Positions 15,914-23,512 of a DNA stretch of 64,000 bases are shown here, piece after piece (the stretch's first letter is position 1; the number at the start of each line of letters is the position of its first letter). The DNA lies in assembly GCF_021044585.1 (NCBI RefSeq), contig NZ_CP087998.1:1736001-1800000 (forward strand), written 5' to 3'. The position numbers and the translations under genes were made by a program. A model generated the notes under the pieces. That model saw nothing but the letters and a program-made list of their open reading frames with translations, ran no database searches and had not been told where the DNA came from. The stretch comes from Sulfurimonas sp. HSL-3221 (lineage in GTDB: Bacteria; Campylobacterota; Campylobacteria; Campylobacterales; Sulfurimonadaceae).

Positions 15914-17269
15914 CTAGGCAAGCCCCAGCATTTCCCGCGTCTCATCGGGCGTTGCGATGCGACGCTGCAGCTCCTCCGCGATCCGCGCGACCCGACGGAC
16001 CAGCGCTTCGTTCGAAGCGAGTACCTTCCGCTCGTAATCGTAATGGATGTTATCCTCTATACCAACGCGGACGTGCCCTCCCGCGGCGACGGCGGCGGCA
16101 TTCATCGGCAGCTGGAAGCCGCCCAGCCCCGCCCCGGCCCAGACGGAGTCCTCCGGCAGCGCCTCTGCGATCATGGTCAGGTTGCCGAGCGTCGCCGGCG
16201 CCGTGTTGAGATTACCAAGCAGGATATTGAAGTATTTGCGCCCTTTGATGATCCCGTGCCGCTCAAGATACTTGGCCAGGTTGACCATCCCGTAATCGAA
16301 GACCTCCATCTCCGGCCGGATCCCCTTCTCCTGCATCGTCATCGCCAACCGCTCGACCATGTTGATCGTATTGACGCTCGCCCCGGAAAGGAAATTGAGT
16401 GACCCGAGCGTCAGGCTCGCCATATCCGGTTTCGCCCCCCCGCTCAGATGCAGCACCTCGGAGCGCCGTTCGAAATCACTCCAGTTTCGTCCCGACGTGG
16501 AGACACAGCAGACCATCCCCGGCCGCTCCCGGCGTATCCCCGTTAGGATTGCTTCGTAATAGCGGGCATCAGGCGTTGGCAACCCCCGTTCATCCCGGGC
16601 GTGGATATGGACGATGCGCGCTCCTGCATCATAAACGCGGATCGCATCCGCAACAATCTCCTCGACATGGACCGGGACATACGGCGTGCTTACTTTCGTC
16701 GGCACCATCCCCGTCAGACAGACATTGATCATCAACGGAGGAAAGGGATTCAGCGGGTGCGGATCGTTCCCCTCGATATAGGCTGCCGCCGCGATTTCGC
16801 GCTCTGCCCTTGTCTCGAAATGGCGGACGAGGTCCATCCGCAGCGTCGTCCAGTGGGTCACATCCTCCAGGCTGAAGGAGCAGAGCTTCTCCAGGCGGCC
16901 GACAACCTCATAGCCGTAATGCTTGCGGTACCAGACAATCGTCTCGGGGTGGTCCGCATTTGTCGTCACATACTTTACCCCCGCATCATACATCGCTTCC
17001 AGCCGGGCATTCTGAAGCGCCTTCCCGATGTTCATACCCTGGAATTCCGGGTAGACCCCCAACAGCGTCGTTTTCCCCTCTTCGGGCGAGAGGATCTTGT
17101 AACCGCCCGCACCGATGATCCTACTGTCCTCCGTCCGGGCAACATAGAAACAGGCGAGGTCGAGCTCCTCCATCTCTACCGAAGGAACATGGTGCATATT
17201 CCACGGTTCCATCACTTTCAAGATCGCATCCCTGTCACCCGCAGCGGCTTTTTCGATTCGGTATTCCAT
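15914..17269 (-). CDS. GNAT acetyltransferase fused to BKACE (DUF849) beta-keto acid cleavage enzyme
   Basis: 451 residues. Residues 1-150 form a GNAT domain (VYPEFQGMNIGKAL for acetyl-CoA binding, then AMYDAGVKYVTTNAD and YRKHYGYEV). Residues about 175-451 are a BKACE enzyme, with MINVCLTGM at its start, the Zn-binding HIHARDERGLP, STSGRN, EMEVFDYG and the C-terminal RVGIEDNIHYD. BKACE enzymes condense a beta-keto acid with acetyl-CoA to give acetoacetate and a CoA ester; a fused acetyltransferase would share the acetyl-CoA chemistry. It is convergent with the ATP-grasp genes (no gap). The substrate is unknown. Confidence 0.9.
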   Translation of the reverse strand: MEYRIEKAAAGDRDAILKVMEPWNMHHVPSVEMEELDLACFYVARTEDSRIIGAGGYKILSPEEGKTTLLGVYPEFQGMNIGKALQNARLEAMYDAGVKYVTTNADHPETIVWYRKHYGYEVVGRLEKLCSFSLEDVTHWTTLRMDLVRHFETRAEREIAAAAYIEGNDPHPLNPFPPLMINVCLTGMVPTKVSTPYVPVHVEEIVADAIRVYDAGARIVHIHARDERGLPTPDARYYEAILTGIRRERPGMVCCVSTSGRNWSDFERRSEVLHLSGGAKPDMASLTLGSLNFLSGASVNTINMVERLAMTMQEKGIRPEMEVFDYGMVNLAKYLERHGIIKGRKYFNILLGNLNTAPATLGNLTMIAEALPEDSVWAGAGLGGFQLPMNAAAVAAGGHVRVGIEDNIHYDYERKVLASNEALVRRVARIAEELQRRIATPDETREMLGLA

Positions 17270-17348
17270 CGTCGACCCCCTAAGATCATCTATTCTACTG
17301 TTTTATGGTGCGCTTTTCCATTAGACCGCCCCAGATCCCGGAGTAAAG

Positions 17349-17354
17349 TATAAT
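17349..17354 (+). promoter_or_regulatory. Predicted -10 box for yaeQ
   Basis: TATAAT lies 27 bases before the yaeQ start codon in the gap between divergent genes. No -35 motif is obvious. Confidence 0.5.
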
Positions 17355-17380
17355 TACGCAGCTAATGACAAGGAGCCCCT

Positions 17381-17914
17381 ATGGCGCTGGGCGCAACGAT
17401 CTACAAAGTCTCCCTTTCCATCTCCGATCTCGACCGCCACTTCTATCACGACTTCGACCTGACCGTCGCCCGCCACCCATCCGAAACGGAAGAGCGGATG
17501 ATGATGCGCCTGGCTGCCTTCGCCTTTCATGCCGACGAACGGCTCGCCTTTACCAAGGGGATCGTCCAGGAGGACGAACCCGACCTCTGGAACAGGGACT
17601 ATGACGGCACCATCCGCCTCTGGATCGACCTGGGGCAGCCCGACGAAAAGCGCATACGCAAGGCGTGCGGCCGCGCCGAGGAGGTGATCATCTACACCTA
17701 TTCGCGCCGGGCGGCCGACGCGTGGTGGCGCCAGAACGGTTCGAAACTGGCGCGTTTCGGCAACCTGCAGGTGATCCAGCTCGATGCGCAGGGCGACGCC
17801 GTGGCCATGGCAGAACGGAGTATGCAACTCCAGGCGCTGATCCAGGACGGCGAACTGCTTCTGAGCGACGACCGGGATCGGCAGCTTAAAATCACGAGGG
17901 AGTCATGGGCGTAA
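17381..17914 (+). CDS. yaeQ: YaeQ family protein
   Basis: 177 residues, full length for the family. Signature parts are MALGATIYKVSLSISDLDRHFY at the start, HPSETEERMMMRL, LWNRDYDG, LWIDLGQPDEKRIRKACGRA and the C-terminal LQ-rich part. YaeQ has a PD-(D/E)XK nuclease-like fold with no known physiological role in most species. It overlaps the next gene by 10 bases. The start has AAGGAG 6 bases upstream. Confidence 0.93.
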   Translation: MALGATIYKVSLSISDLDRHFYHDFDLTVARHPSETEERMMMRLAAFAFHADERLAFTKGIVQEDEPDLWNRDYDGTIRLWIDLGQPDEKRIRKACGRAEEVIIYTYSRRAADAWWRQNGSKLARFGNLQVIQLDAQGDAVAMAERSMQLQALIQDGELLLSDDRDRQLKITRESWA

Positions 17915-18711
17915 GAAAGATCCGTCTCGGCAGCAACTCCATTGCGACCATCGACCTTGAAACGGCCGAAGACGGCACGCAGCGGATCGTCAAATCCTCC
18001 GAAGACCCCTTCGCCCTGGAGGCCGAGGCGACGATGCTCCAACACCTCCGGCCCCACCTGCGCGTACCAAAGGTGTTCGAGCAAAGCGCAGGGCGCCTGG
18101 TCATGGAGTACATCCCCAACGATGCCGCCTGCAACGGCGCCTGCGAAGAGGAGATCGCCGACGCCCTGGCCCACCTGCACAGTATCCCCGCCCAGGGCGT
18201 CTTCGGGTTCGGCTCCGATACGACAATAGGCCCCTTCCGCCAGCGCAACCGGCCGCGGATACGCTGGGTCGATTTCTACCGGGAGATGCGGGTGCTCGAC
18301 TTCGCCGCCAAGGCCTTCGACGAGGGGCAGATCGACAAGAGCCTTCTACAACGTATCGAGAAACTGGCCGCGGATTTCGAGCAGTTCCTGGACGAGCCCG
18401 AGCACTCTTCTTTGCTGCACGGCGACGTCTGGGGCGGGAACGTCCTGACCCGTGACAACCGCCTGGCCGCCTTTATCGACCCCGCCTGCTACTACGGCCA
18501 CTTTGAGATGGAGCTCGCTTTTATCGGGATGTTTCAGACGTTCGGGGAAGCATTCTACGCGCGTTACCGCACTCATCGCCCCATCCCCGAAGGCTTTTTC
18601 GAGCACAGGGCCGACCTCTACCGTCTCTACCCCTATCTTGTACATATCCGCGCCTTCGGCGGCGGCTACCTGGCGGGTTTAGAGGCCATCCTCCGACGCG
18701 TCGGCTACTGA
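17905..18711 (+). CDS. Fructosamine-3-kinase-like protein
   Basis: 268 residues of the fructosamine kinase / aminoglycoside phosphotransferase fold. The catalytic loop is LLHGDVWGGNV (about 170-180) and the metal site is FIDPACYYGHFEMELAF (about 190-206). Known members phosphorylate ketosamines on glycated amino groups, leading to deglycation. It overlaps yaeQ (ATGGGCGTAA) and its 3' end overlaps the convergent pyruvate-kinase-like gene by 33 bases. Confidence 0.9.
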   Translation: MGVRKIRLGSNSIATIDLETAEDGTQRIVKSSEDPFALEAEATMLQHLRPHLRVPKVFEQSAGRLVMEYIPNDAACNGACEEEIADALAHLHSIPAQGVFGFGSDTTIGPFRQRNRPRIRWVDFYREMRVLDFAAKAFDEGQIDKSLLQRIEKLAADFEQFLDEPEHSSLLHGDVWGGNVLTRDNRLAAFIDPACYYGHFEMELAFIGMFQTFGEAFYARYRTHRPIPEGFFEHRADLYRLYPYLVHIRAFGGGYLAGLEAILRRVGY

Positions 18712-20544
18712 CCAGAGCGCCTCTTTGCGCAGGAGCTGCCGGTTTTTCCGGAAGCTCTGGTGTACCTGTTCCAGGATGCGCAGCAGCGCCCCCGCCGTCC
18801 CGATCGCAAAGGGGCCTTTGTTGAGCATGACGCACTCCGCCCGCCCCGCCATCGCCGCGTCGGTGATCTCGGCGCGGCTGGGGAGGTTGTTCTTCATCTG
18901 GCTCTCGAGCACCTGCGTCGCCCAGATGACGGGGAGGTGCGCCGCGCTGCAGAGATCGAGCAGGCTCTCCTGGATCGTGGCGAGGTTCTCGAAACCGGTC
19001 TCGATCGCCAGGTCCCCCCGGGCGATCATCACCCCGCTGCGCTCCCACAGCAGCAGCTGTTCCAGGATACGCGGCATCCGGTAGACGGCGTGCCGGGTCT
19101 CGATCTTGGGCACGATGCCGATATGGCCGCACGCCTCCGCCTGCAGGAGCGCCTGCAGATCGGCGACGTCCCGGTCCGTCTGACAGAAGGAGAGTCCGAA
19201 CATATCGGCATAATGTTTGACGGCGCGCAGATTCTCCCGGTCTGCCGGGGTCAGGGCCGGGATATTCAGGTAGGTATCGGGCAGGTTGATCCCCTTCTCC
19301 TCCTTGAGCAGCGTCCCGCCCGGTTTCGCCTGGGTCACCCGGCAAAGCACGCCGTCCGCTTCGACTTCGTGCACGGAGAGGCCGATCTTGCCGTCATCGA
19401 TGTAGACCCGGTCCCCCGGAAGGACGTAGGAGGTGAAGGCCGGCAGCGTACAGGAGATCTGCGCCGGTACGACCGTCTTGCCCGTCTCGTCTTTCAAAGC
19501 GGCGCACCCTTCCGTATCCGTCGCGGTAATGCGCAACGTGTCCCCCGCAAAAAGCCGGATGCGTTCGGGCTGGACGACACAACCCCGCACGTACCCCTTC
19601 CGGCCGCCTACTGCCACCATGCAGCTTTCGTCGACGGCGACCTTCTTGCTGATGACACCCGTTGCCCCCTCCCCGTCGCGCTGCATGATCTTCACCTTGG
19701 CGTGCCGGCCGTTGATGTCCATCACTTTCAGTACACCGCCCGCCTCCAACGTGTCGAAGAGACGCCGTTCCAGTGCGAGCTGCCCCGGGATCCTCGCACG
19801 GGTATTGGGGTCGGTACGCTCGGAGATGGTCTGTGCAGGCAAGGGCCGGATCATAATCGTCTTTTCGCGCTTGTTGCTGCCGAGGACAATGGGAAGCTTC
19901 AGCCGCCGGATCCGCCCGGTCCGTATCTTCGGCCCCGCCAGGTCGACAAAGATCTTCAACCTCTCCTCCGCGGGCCGCGTTTCGTTCAGCGCCAGGATGA
20001 CATCGGCCATCCCCTGCCAGACGGCGGGATCGTCGTGCGCGGTATTGATGCGAAAGATATTGACCCCGGCTGCCGAGAGTCCACGAATCAGTTCCCCGCC
20101 GTTACGGGCCGCGTCGGAGGGGAGCGTCACCATGACCGCCGTCGTCTGCTCCGCCGCGTCCGCAGCGCCTTTCCCGCCAAAGAGGGCCCGGCTGTTCTGC
20201 GCGATCATCTCCTGGGCCGCGGCGATGCCGAGGTGGTGGAACGCCGCCGTCTCCTCCGGGGAGATCTCCCCCCGTCCCAGCGACGAGGAGAGCTGGTCGT
20301 AGAGGGTATCGACACTGGCGGCGACGTGGGCATAGGAGCGCCCAAGCGAGGAGAGCGAGAGCAGAAAAAGCTTCTCCTGCAGCTCCGTCCAGTCTTTTGA
20401 ACGGAGGATAAGATATTGCCTGAGGTTGAGAAGGCTCCGGTAGTGCGGGTGGTTCCGGTCGGTCCCGTGACGGGCCGCGAGCAGGTCGCTCCGAAGCTCT
20501 TCGAAGATATCGAGAGCCGATTGCATCAAAGTTCTGTCCAGCAT
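18679..20544 (-). CDS. Pyruvate-kinase-like protein, long form
   Basis: 621 residues, about 150 longer than a usual pyruvate kinase. Residues 1-130 are a helical extension of unknown role. The barrel begins at TVMVTLPSDAA (about 137) with FRINTAHDD, VDLAGPKIRTGRI, a B-domain (about 270-400), then GVMIARGDLAIETGF and PVIWATQVLESQMKNNLPSRAE near 510-570. The C-terminal allosteric domain is absent or very short. Substitutions such as TAHDD for the usual MSHG-type motif mean activity on phosphoenolpyruvate is likely but not certain. It is convergent with the kinase gene. Confidence 0.85.
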   Translation of the reverse strand: MLDRTLMQSALDIFEELRSDLLAARHGTDRNHPHYRSLLNLRQYLILRSKDWTELQEKLFLLSLSSLGRSYAHVAASVDTLYDQLSSSLGRGEISPEETAAFHHLGIAAAQEMIAQNSRALFGGKGAADAAEQTTAVMVTLPSDAARNGGELIRGLSAAGVNIFRINTAHDDPAVWQGMADVILALNETRPAEERLKIFVDLAGPKIRTGRIRRLKLPIVLGSNKREKTIMIRPLPAQTISERTDPNTRARIPGQLALERRLFDTLEAGGVLKVMDINGRHAKVKIMQRDGEGATGVISKKVAVDESCMVAVGGRKGYVRGCVVQPERIRLFAGDTLRITATDTEGCAALKDETGKTVVPAQISCTLPAFTSYVLPGDRVYIDDGKIGLSVHEVEADGVLCRVTQAKPGGTLLKEEKGINLPDTYLNIPALTPADRENLRAVKHYADMFGLSFCQTDRDVADLQALLQAEACGHIGIVPKIETRHAVYRMPRILEQLLLWERSGVMIARGDLAIETGFENLATIQESLLDLCSAAHLPVIWATQVLESQMKNNLPSRAEITDAAMAGRAECVMLNKGPFAIGTAGALLRILEQVHQSFRKNRQLLRKEALWSVADASEDGL

Positions 20545-20578
20545 ACCGATATCTTACCGTGAAGGCGTTTCAAATCGG

Positions 20579-21856
20579 TTACGTTTTACTGCCCATTTCT
20601 GCGGCACGCCGCACGATATCCATGCCGTAGCGCTCCCGCATTTTCATCACCGCGCCGTCAAGCCGCTGCATCTTCCGGTCCTCCTCGAGGGTGAACATAT
20701 CGACCGCTTTGGGATCGTGGTGGAGGAACTTCGTTGCACTCATGGCGATGTAGGTGACGGCCGCGTTCGGATAAAGGTCAAGCTCCCGGAACTTCTCCAG
20801 GGCGAAGGCGGTGATAAAACGCTCGTTGAAAAAGCGGTAGACGGTGTACTGCTTCTTGCTGCGCAGCCTCCCTTCGTAGCCGATGCTGAAGTAGAAGGTC
20901 GTGGGGTTGACGCCGAGGCGGGCAATGGTATGGGTCCAGTGGCGCACCATCACCCGCACGCGGCGGTAGAACTCGTCGCGTTCGCGGATGGGGCGGTCCA
21001 TGCTGCGCGACATGCCGATCCCCTTGCGGCTGCGGCGGGGGTTGATCCCCTCCCCGTCACGCCCCGTCATGCGGGCATAGAGGTCCCGCCCGTGCCGCCC
21101 CCAGCTCGCGAACAGATGCGGGCTTTCCACCGCCTCGCCGACGGTGGCGATGCCGTAACGCGCCAGCTTCTTCCCGAAGGCTCTGCCGACCCCCGGGAAC
21201 TCCCCGACGGGGACGTCGCGCGTAAAGTCGGCGATCTCCTCGTCGTAGACGACCCGCAGGCCGTAGGGTTTCACCGTCGACGTCGCCAGCTTCGCGATCC
21301 ACTTGGCGTTGCTCGCCCCGATGGAGACGGGCAGCAGCAGCTCCTTCGTCACCTTCTCCTGGAGGTAGCGGATAAAATCGGGCATGTCACGCTCCTCGAC
21401 CCAACCCGTAACGTCGCCGAAAAGCTCGTCGATGCTGTACTGCTCCACCAGCGGGATCTCCTTGGCCAGCATCTCCATCATTTCGTGCGACAGGGTGTGG
21501 TAGAGCAGATGGTCCGGGGGGACGAGGATCGCCCGGGGGCAGAGCTGCAGCGCCTCGCGGATGGTCATGGCCGTCTTGACGCCGCAGGCCCGCGCCTCGT
21601 AGCTGGCCGTCGTGACGATCCCCCGGATGCGCCCCGCGTCGAAAAAGTAGTTCGAGGCGTCGTGCTCGGCGTGAAAGAGCGTCGGGACGAAGGCCCCCTG
21701 GTTCAACTGGACAAGCTTCTTCTCCTTTGCCGGCTTCGCGTCAAAGATGAACGGGTCCCCCCGCCCGCCGACGATGACGGGCTTGCCCACGAGATCGGGG
21801 TTGCGGGTACGTTCGGCGGAGACAAAGAAGCTGTCGAGGTCGAGGTGGAGTATCAT
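20579..21856 (-). CDS. Y-family DNA polymerase (DinB/UmuC-like)
   Basis: 425 residues. Catalytic carboxylates are in LDLDSFFVSAER (residues 4-15) and YSIDELFGDVTGW (about 142-154). The helix-hairpin-helix PVGEFPGVGRAFGKKLARYGI is near 235. Little-finger part to the end. An insertion of about 35 residues (GDPFIFDAKPAKEKKLVQLNQGAFVP...) sits between PVIVGG and GIVTTASYEARACGV in the fingers. It is expected to do translesion synthesis. It lies 34 bases downstream of the pyruvate-kinase-like start region on the same strand. Confidence 0.93.
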   Translation of the reverse strand: MILHLDLDSFFVSAERTRNPDLVGKPVIVGGRGDPFIFDAKPAKEKKLVQLNQGAFVPTLFHAEHDASNYFFDAGRIRGIVTTASYEARACGVKTAMTIREALQLCPRAILVPPDHLLYHTLSHEMMEMLAKEIPLVEQYSIDELFGDVTGWVEERDMPDFIRYLQEKVTKELLLPVSIGASNAKWIAKLATSTVKPYGLRVVYDEEIADFTRDVPVGEFPGVGRAFGKKLARYGIATVGEAVESPHLFASWGRHGRDLYARMTGRDGEGINPRRSRKGIGMSRSMDRPIRERDEFYRRVRVMVRHWTHTIARLGVNPTTFYFSIGYEGRLRSKKQYTVYRFFNERFITAFALEKFRELDLYPNAAVTYIAMSATKFLHHDPKAVDMFTLEEDRKMQRLDGAVMKMRERYGMDIVRRAAEMGSKT

Positions 21857-21899
21857 ACCGCCATGATACGGCTAAACGCGGGCGGCGGGCCGTTTTATT

Positions 21900-22445
21900 T
21901 CACGGCGCCATCCTCTTTTGCGGCGGGAAGAGGCATCGCAGCAGCACGGGCGGCATCGGCACCCCGTCGTCCGAGATCGTGTAGCGGATCCCGACCGTGT
22001 CGTCCACCGTCATCATCCCCGCGAAAAGCGAGGGAGGGGTGATGCCGAACCGGCTCATTTTCGTTTTGAACGTCCCCGAAATCACCCCATCTTCCATGCG
22101 GTCCGGCGTGGCGGCGACCTGCGTTTCATGGCTTCCTATGCGCATCACCCCCTCCAGGGTGCCGTCCTCTTTTTGGGCCCGCAGCGTGAAAAGGACGGGG
22201 CACTCCCGGTCGACGCCGAAGGCCTCATAGGCGTCGTTGTCCAGCGCCTCGTTCCCGCTTTTGAGCGTTTCGATGACCAGGGCGACCTGCAGCGTTTCGA
22301 GCCTGCCGTTTTCCTGCACCATGTAAACGCGGACACTGTCCGACGCCAACTTCCAGTCATGCAGCGAGGAGGTGCCGTTGACCTCGATGCTCCCTGCAGC
22401 CCATACGGTCTGCATCATGGCCATCAAAAACAAAATAGCTTTCAT
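21900..22445 (-). CDS. YceI-like secreted protein
   Basis: 181 residues. The signal peptide is MKAILFLMAMMQTVWAAG. The mature part resembles the YceI lipocalin-like beta-barrel (GTSSLHDWKLASDSVRV near the N-terminus, a central strand set, and PSLFAGMMTVDDTVGIRYTIS near the end). YceI proteins bind isoprenoid lipids in the periplasm. I chose the ATG at 22445 because it begins the signal peptide and has GAGAGG upstream; the longer frame to 22559 adds a non-signal stretch. Confidence 0.75.
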   Translation of the reverse strand: MKAILFLMAMMQTVWAAGSIEVNGTSSLHDWKLASDSVRVYMVQENGRLETLQVALVIETLKSGNEALDNDAYEAFGVDRECPVLFTLRAQKEDGTLEGVMRIGSHETQVAATPDRMEDGVISGTFKTKMSRFGITPPSLFAGMMTVDDTVGIRYTISDDGVPMPPVLLRCLFPPQKRMAP

Positions 22446-22615
22446 CGCCTCTCCCTCTCCTCGGAACACGCGGGGCGCCTCTTTTCCGCACCGCGCCACT
22501 GTAAAAAGTGTAACACAAAAATGCCGTGCGCCCGGAGAAAGGAACAGCGGTACCGCCATATGGCGCTCTGCCCTCTTTTACGCTTTTGCGCGCAAAGTGC
22601 CATAGACTTGCACTT

Positions 22616-22948
22616 ATGAAACGCACTATCGACGCCGAAGAGATCCGGATCCTTTTTTTTACCGCCTACTTTCTTTACGGCAGAAGCAAATACGGCAGCA
22701 GCGAGCGGGGAGACGTACGCCTGGGGAGGATGGGGGCGTACCGGGGAGTGATGCAGCTCTGCCGCGCGGCGATGGACGCCCCTTCGCCCTGCCTGCGCAG
22801 TGCGATGATCGAGGGGTGCCGCCGGCTGGAAGCGCAGGCGGAGGGGCTTCCCGAAGGCACGTTCAAAACCGCCTACCTCGAAACCCTTGCCGTCTTGCGG
22901 CGGCGCGTTGCATCAACCGATAGCGTCCTAGAACATCCCCATCATTGA
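22616..22948 (+). CDS. Small protein of unknown function
   Basis: 110 residues, no recognised family. It begins MKRTIDAEEIRILFFTAYFLYGRSKYGS and is mostly helical with Cys at about 49, 60 and 67. I took the ATG at 22616, which gives a sensible N-terminus, though the ribosome site is weak. Its end overlaps the convergent ankyrin gene by 21 bases. Confidence 0.6.
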   Translation: MKRTIDAEEIRILFFTAYFLYGRSKYGSSERGDVRLGRMGAYRGVMQLCRAAMDAPSPCLRSAMIEGCRRLEAQAEGLPEGTFKTAYLETLAVLRRRVASTDSVLEHPHH

Positions 22949-23377
22949 GGTGCGGCCGAACTTCTGCACCAGCATCGCCGCCGTGCCGCCGCGCTCGTTG
23001 GCGATGGAGGTATCGGCCCCGGCGTCGAGGAGCGTTTTGCACAGCTCGGGCATATCGTCCATGATGCTCTCCATCAGCGGCGTCCAGCCCACGCCGTCTT
23101 GTTTGTTGATGTCCGCGCCGTGGGTAAGCAGGTACGCCACCATGTCGCGGCGGTCGCGACGGATGGCGATGTGCAGCGGTGTCCAGCCGTACTTGTTCTG
23201 CAGGTTGATATTGCCGCCGTTTTCGAATACCGCTTCGAACGCTTCAAGGTCATTCATGTAGACAATGTCCTCCAGCAGGTCGAACAGTCCCCCCTCGGGG
23301 TGGGAGGCGTAATCCAGAATGCGCTCTTCGATCTCCGGCGCCATCTTGTCCAGGATCTCCAGTTTATGATCGTCCAT
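22928..23377 (-). CDS. Ankyrin-repeat protein
   Basis: 149 residues, no signal peptide. A helical N-terminal part (1-35) precedes about three ankyrin repeats (GGNINLQNKYGWTPLHIAIRR, HGADINKQDGVGWTPLMESI, AGADTSIANERGGTAAMLV). It is likely a cytosolic protein-protein interaction module; partner unknown. The ribosome site AAGGAG precedes the ATG. Confidence 0.9.
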   Translation of the reverse strand: MDDHKLEILDKMAPEIEERILDYASHPEGGLFDLLEDIVYMNDLEAFEAVFENGGNINLQNKYGWTPLHIAIRRDRRDMVAYLLTHGADINKQDGVGWTPLMESIMDDMPELCKTLLDAGADTSIANERGGTAAMLVQKFGRTSMMGMF

Positions 23378-23481
23378 TCTCGACTCCTTGTTAAATGTAA
23401 AGCTTTTCCTATTATACAGTCCGCCGCTTTTTTATACACCCGCGCTACCCCTGCCGTAGTCGTTTTGTGATGTAATGAGAG

Positions 23482-23487
23482 TACAAT
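23482..23487 (+). promoter_or_regulatory. Predicted -10 box for the hydrogenase operon
   Basis: TACAAT lies 26 bases before the first hydrogenase start codon, between the divergent ankyrin gene and the operon. All eight operon genes are close enough to be read from it. Confidence 0.4.
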
Positions 23488-23512
23488 AGCAAAAACCACG
23501 GACGAACGGAGT

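Noticed and set aside
18760-20400. 546-codon plus-strand frame opposite the pyruvate-kinase-like gene
   Set aside because: The minus-strand product has kinase motifs; the plus-strand frame is a shadow with biased composition.
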